Source: Cherax quadricarinatus (lineage: Eukaryota > Arthropoda > Malacostraca > Decapoda > Parastacidae). Taken from it: a stretch of 64,000 bases of DNA. The position numbers were made by a program, and so were the translations under genes. The stretch is taken from contig NC_091292.1 in assembly GCF_038502225.1 (NCBI RefSeq), positions 46,647,090-46,711,089 on the forward strand, written 5' to 3'. This document shows, one piece after another, positions 62,900 through 64,000 of this stretch (its first letter is position 1; every line of letters starts with the position of its first letter). Below the pieces are notes generated by a model. The model ran no database searches. It had not been told where the DNA came from and saw nothing but the letters and a program-made list of their open reading frames with translations.

Positions 62900-64000
62900 G
62901 AGTACTCAGAGGCGCTATGTGTACCAATAACAACAATCTTCAACACATCTATCGAAACAGGACGACTAGTCCCAATATTTAAAAAAGGACATAGACACGA
63001 AGTATTAAACTACAGAGCAGTGTCACTGACATGTATGGTATGCAAAGTTATGGAGAAGATTATCAGGAGAAGAGTGGTGGAGCACATAGAAAGGAATGAT
63101 CTTATCAACAAGAGCCAACATGGTTTCAGGGACGGGAAATCCTGTGTCACAAACCAACTAGAGTTACATGACAGGGTGACAGCAGTAAGACAAGAGAGAG
63201 ACGAGTGGGTAGATTGCGTTTCCTCGGGCTGTCAGAAGGCGTTTGACACACAAGAAAGCAGTGCAAACGCTGGAAGATCAGACAGGGATAACAGGGAAGG
63301 TACTGCAATGGATTAGGGAATACATGTGAGGAAGATAACAGCGAGTCATGGTACGTAGCGAGGTGTCAAAGTGGGCGCCTGTGGCGAGCGGAGTTCCACA
63401 GAGGTCAGTCCTAGGACCGGTGCTGTTTCTGGTGTTTGTGGACGACATGACGGAAGGAATAGACTCAGAAGTGTTCCTGTTTGAAGATGATGGGAAGTTG
63501 ATGAGAAGAATTCAGTAGCACGAGGATCAAGCAGAACTACAAAGGGATCTGGACAGGCTGCAGGACTGGACCAGCAACTGGCTCCTGGAGTTCAACCCCA
63601 CCAAGTGCAAAGTCATGAAGATTGGGGAAGGGCAAGGAAGACCGCAGACGGAGTACAGTCTATGGAGCCAGAGACTACAAACCTCACTCAAGGAAAAGGA
63701 TCTTGGGGTGAGTATAACACTGGGCACATCTCCTGAGGCGCACATCAGCCAAATAACTGCTGCAGCATACGGGCGACTGGCAAACCTAAGAACAGCATTC
63801 CGACATCCCAAATAGGAATAATTCAGGAAACTGTACACCGTGCACGTTAGGCCTATATCGGAGTATGCAGCAGCAGTTTGAAACCCACACCTAGCCAAGC
63901 ACATAAGGAAACTAGAGAAAATGCAAAGGTTTGCAACAAGAGTAGTCCCGGAGCTAAAAGGCATGTCCTACGAGGAGAGGCTAAGGGAAATCAACCTGAT
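62900..64000 (+). mobile_element. LINE (subfamily B), RT to window end
   Basis: Begins before the RT (NNNLQHIYRNRTT region, then VPIFKKGHRHEVLNYRAVSL). It has MVCKVMEKIIRRRVVEHIER, HGFRDGKSCVTNQLEL, FVDDMTEGIDSEVFL and QTSLKEKDLGVSITLGTSPE. The catalytic FADD reads FEDD and RVPQGSVLG is altered (SGVPQRSVLGP), so the copy is dead. It continues past the right edge. A small deletion lies just before VPIF. Confidence 0.88.

Overview
This is eukaryotic, repeat-dense DNA. It most resembles a large decapod crustacean genome, perhaps a crayfish. The reasons are: a CR1/Jockey-type LINE family whose 3' tails repeat TAGGTGAGTAC; CR1 copies ending in (TTCTTATG)n; Penelope-like elements with hammerhead-type motifs; BEL/Pao and Ty3/gypsy remnants; and very long (TA)n and (GT)n tracts. 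The organism call is inference from these families, not proof. I see no prokaryotic genes, operons, tRNA genes, rRNA genes or CRISPR arrays.

The one host gene I can support is an alpha-2-macroglobulin (A2M) gene on the minus strand. Its exons are short (97-239 bp) and scattered, so no single open frame reveals it. I find seven consecutive exons, in transcript order: 62455-62268, 61508-61270, 51417-51301, 39118-38961, 35870-35774, 25214-24999 and 1214-1071. All have AG/GT borders, compatible phases and protein continuity, giving about 386 residues from just after the signal peptide through the N-terminal macroglobulin domains. The signal-peptide exon should lie above the first exon, and the bait, thioester and receptor-binding parts should lie below position 1. 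Almost everything else in the window is intron.

Layout. Position 1-360 is a 22-bp minisatellite. The 23.8-kb intron at 1215-24998 is a pile of one LINE family in both orientations, including a nearly full-length copy (15487-19500) and a copy with a 927-codon open ORF2 (10850-13955). It also holds a solo BEL LTR with a 5-bp target duplication, a tRNA-derived SINE, and (GT)n, (GA)n and (TA)n tracts. The 10.6-kb intron at 25215-35773 holds an RTE-like LINE remnant and a 7.4-kb array of a 30-bp unit with higher-order structure. The 3.1-kb intron at 35871-38960 holds a perfect 164-bp palindrome, a 33-bp minisatellite and another RTE-like remnant. The 12.2-kb intron at 39119-51300 holds a BEL/Pao element (LTR, primer-binding site, gag, protease, RT, RNase H, integrase) with two CR1 copies inserted into gag in opposite orientations. 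The 9.9-kb intron at 51418-61269 holds two Penelope-like copies, four copies of a 388-bp terminal-inverted-repeat element inside (TA)n arrays, a LINE fragment and a decayed Ty3/gypsy element. The end of the window is again the main LINE family.

The strongest observations are: the hidden A2M gene; the higher-order 30-bp array in its intron; the LINE 3' repeats that both abut (AC)n microsatellites and carry a consensus 5' splice-site motif; a similar 3'-UTR block in CR1 and Penelope-like elements; the hammerhead motifs; and several near-perfect palindromes. All family assignments come from reading the sequence; no search was run.
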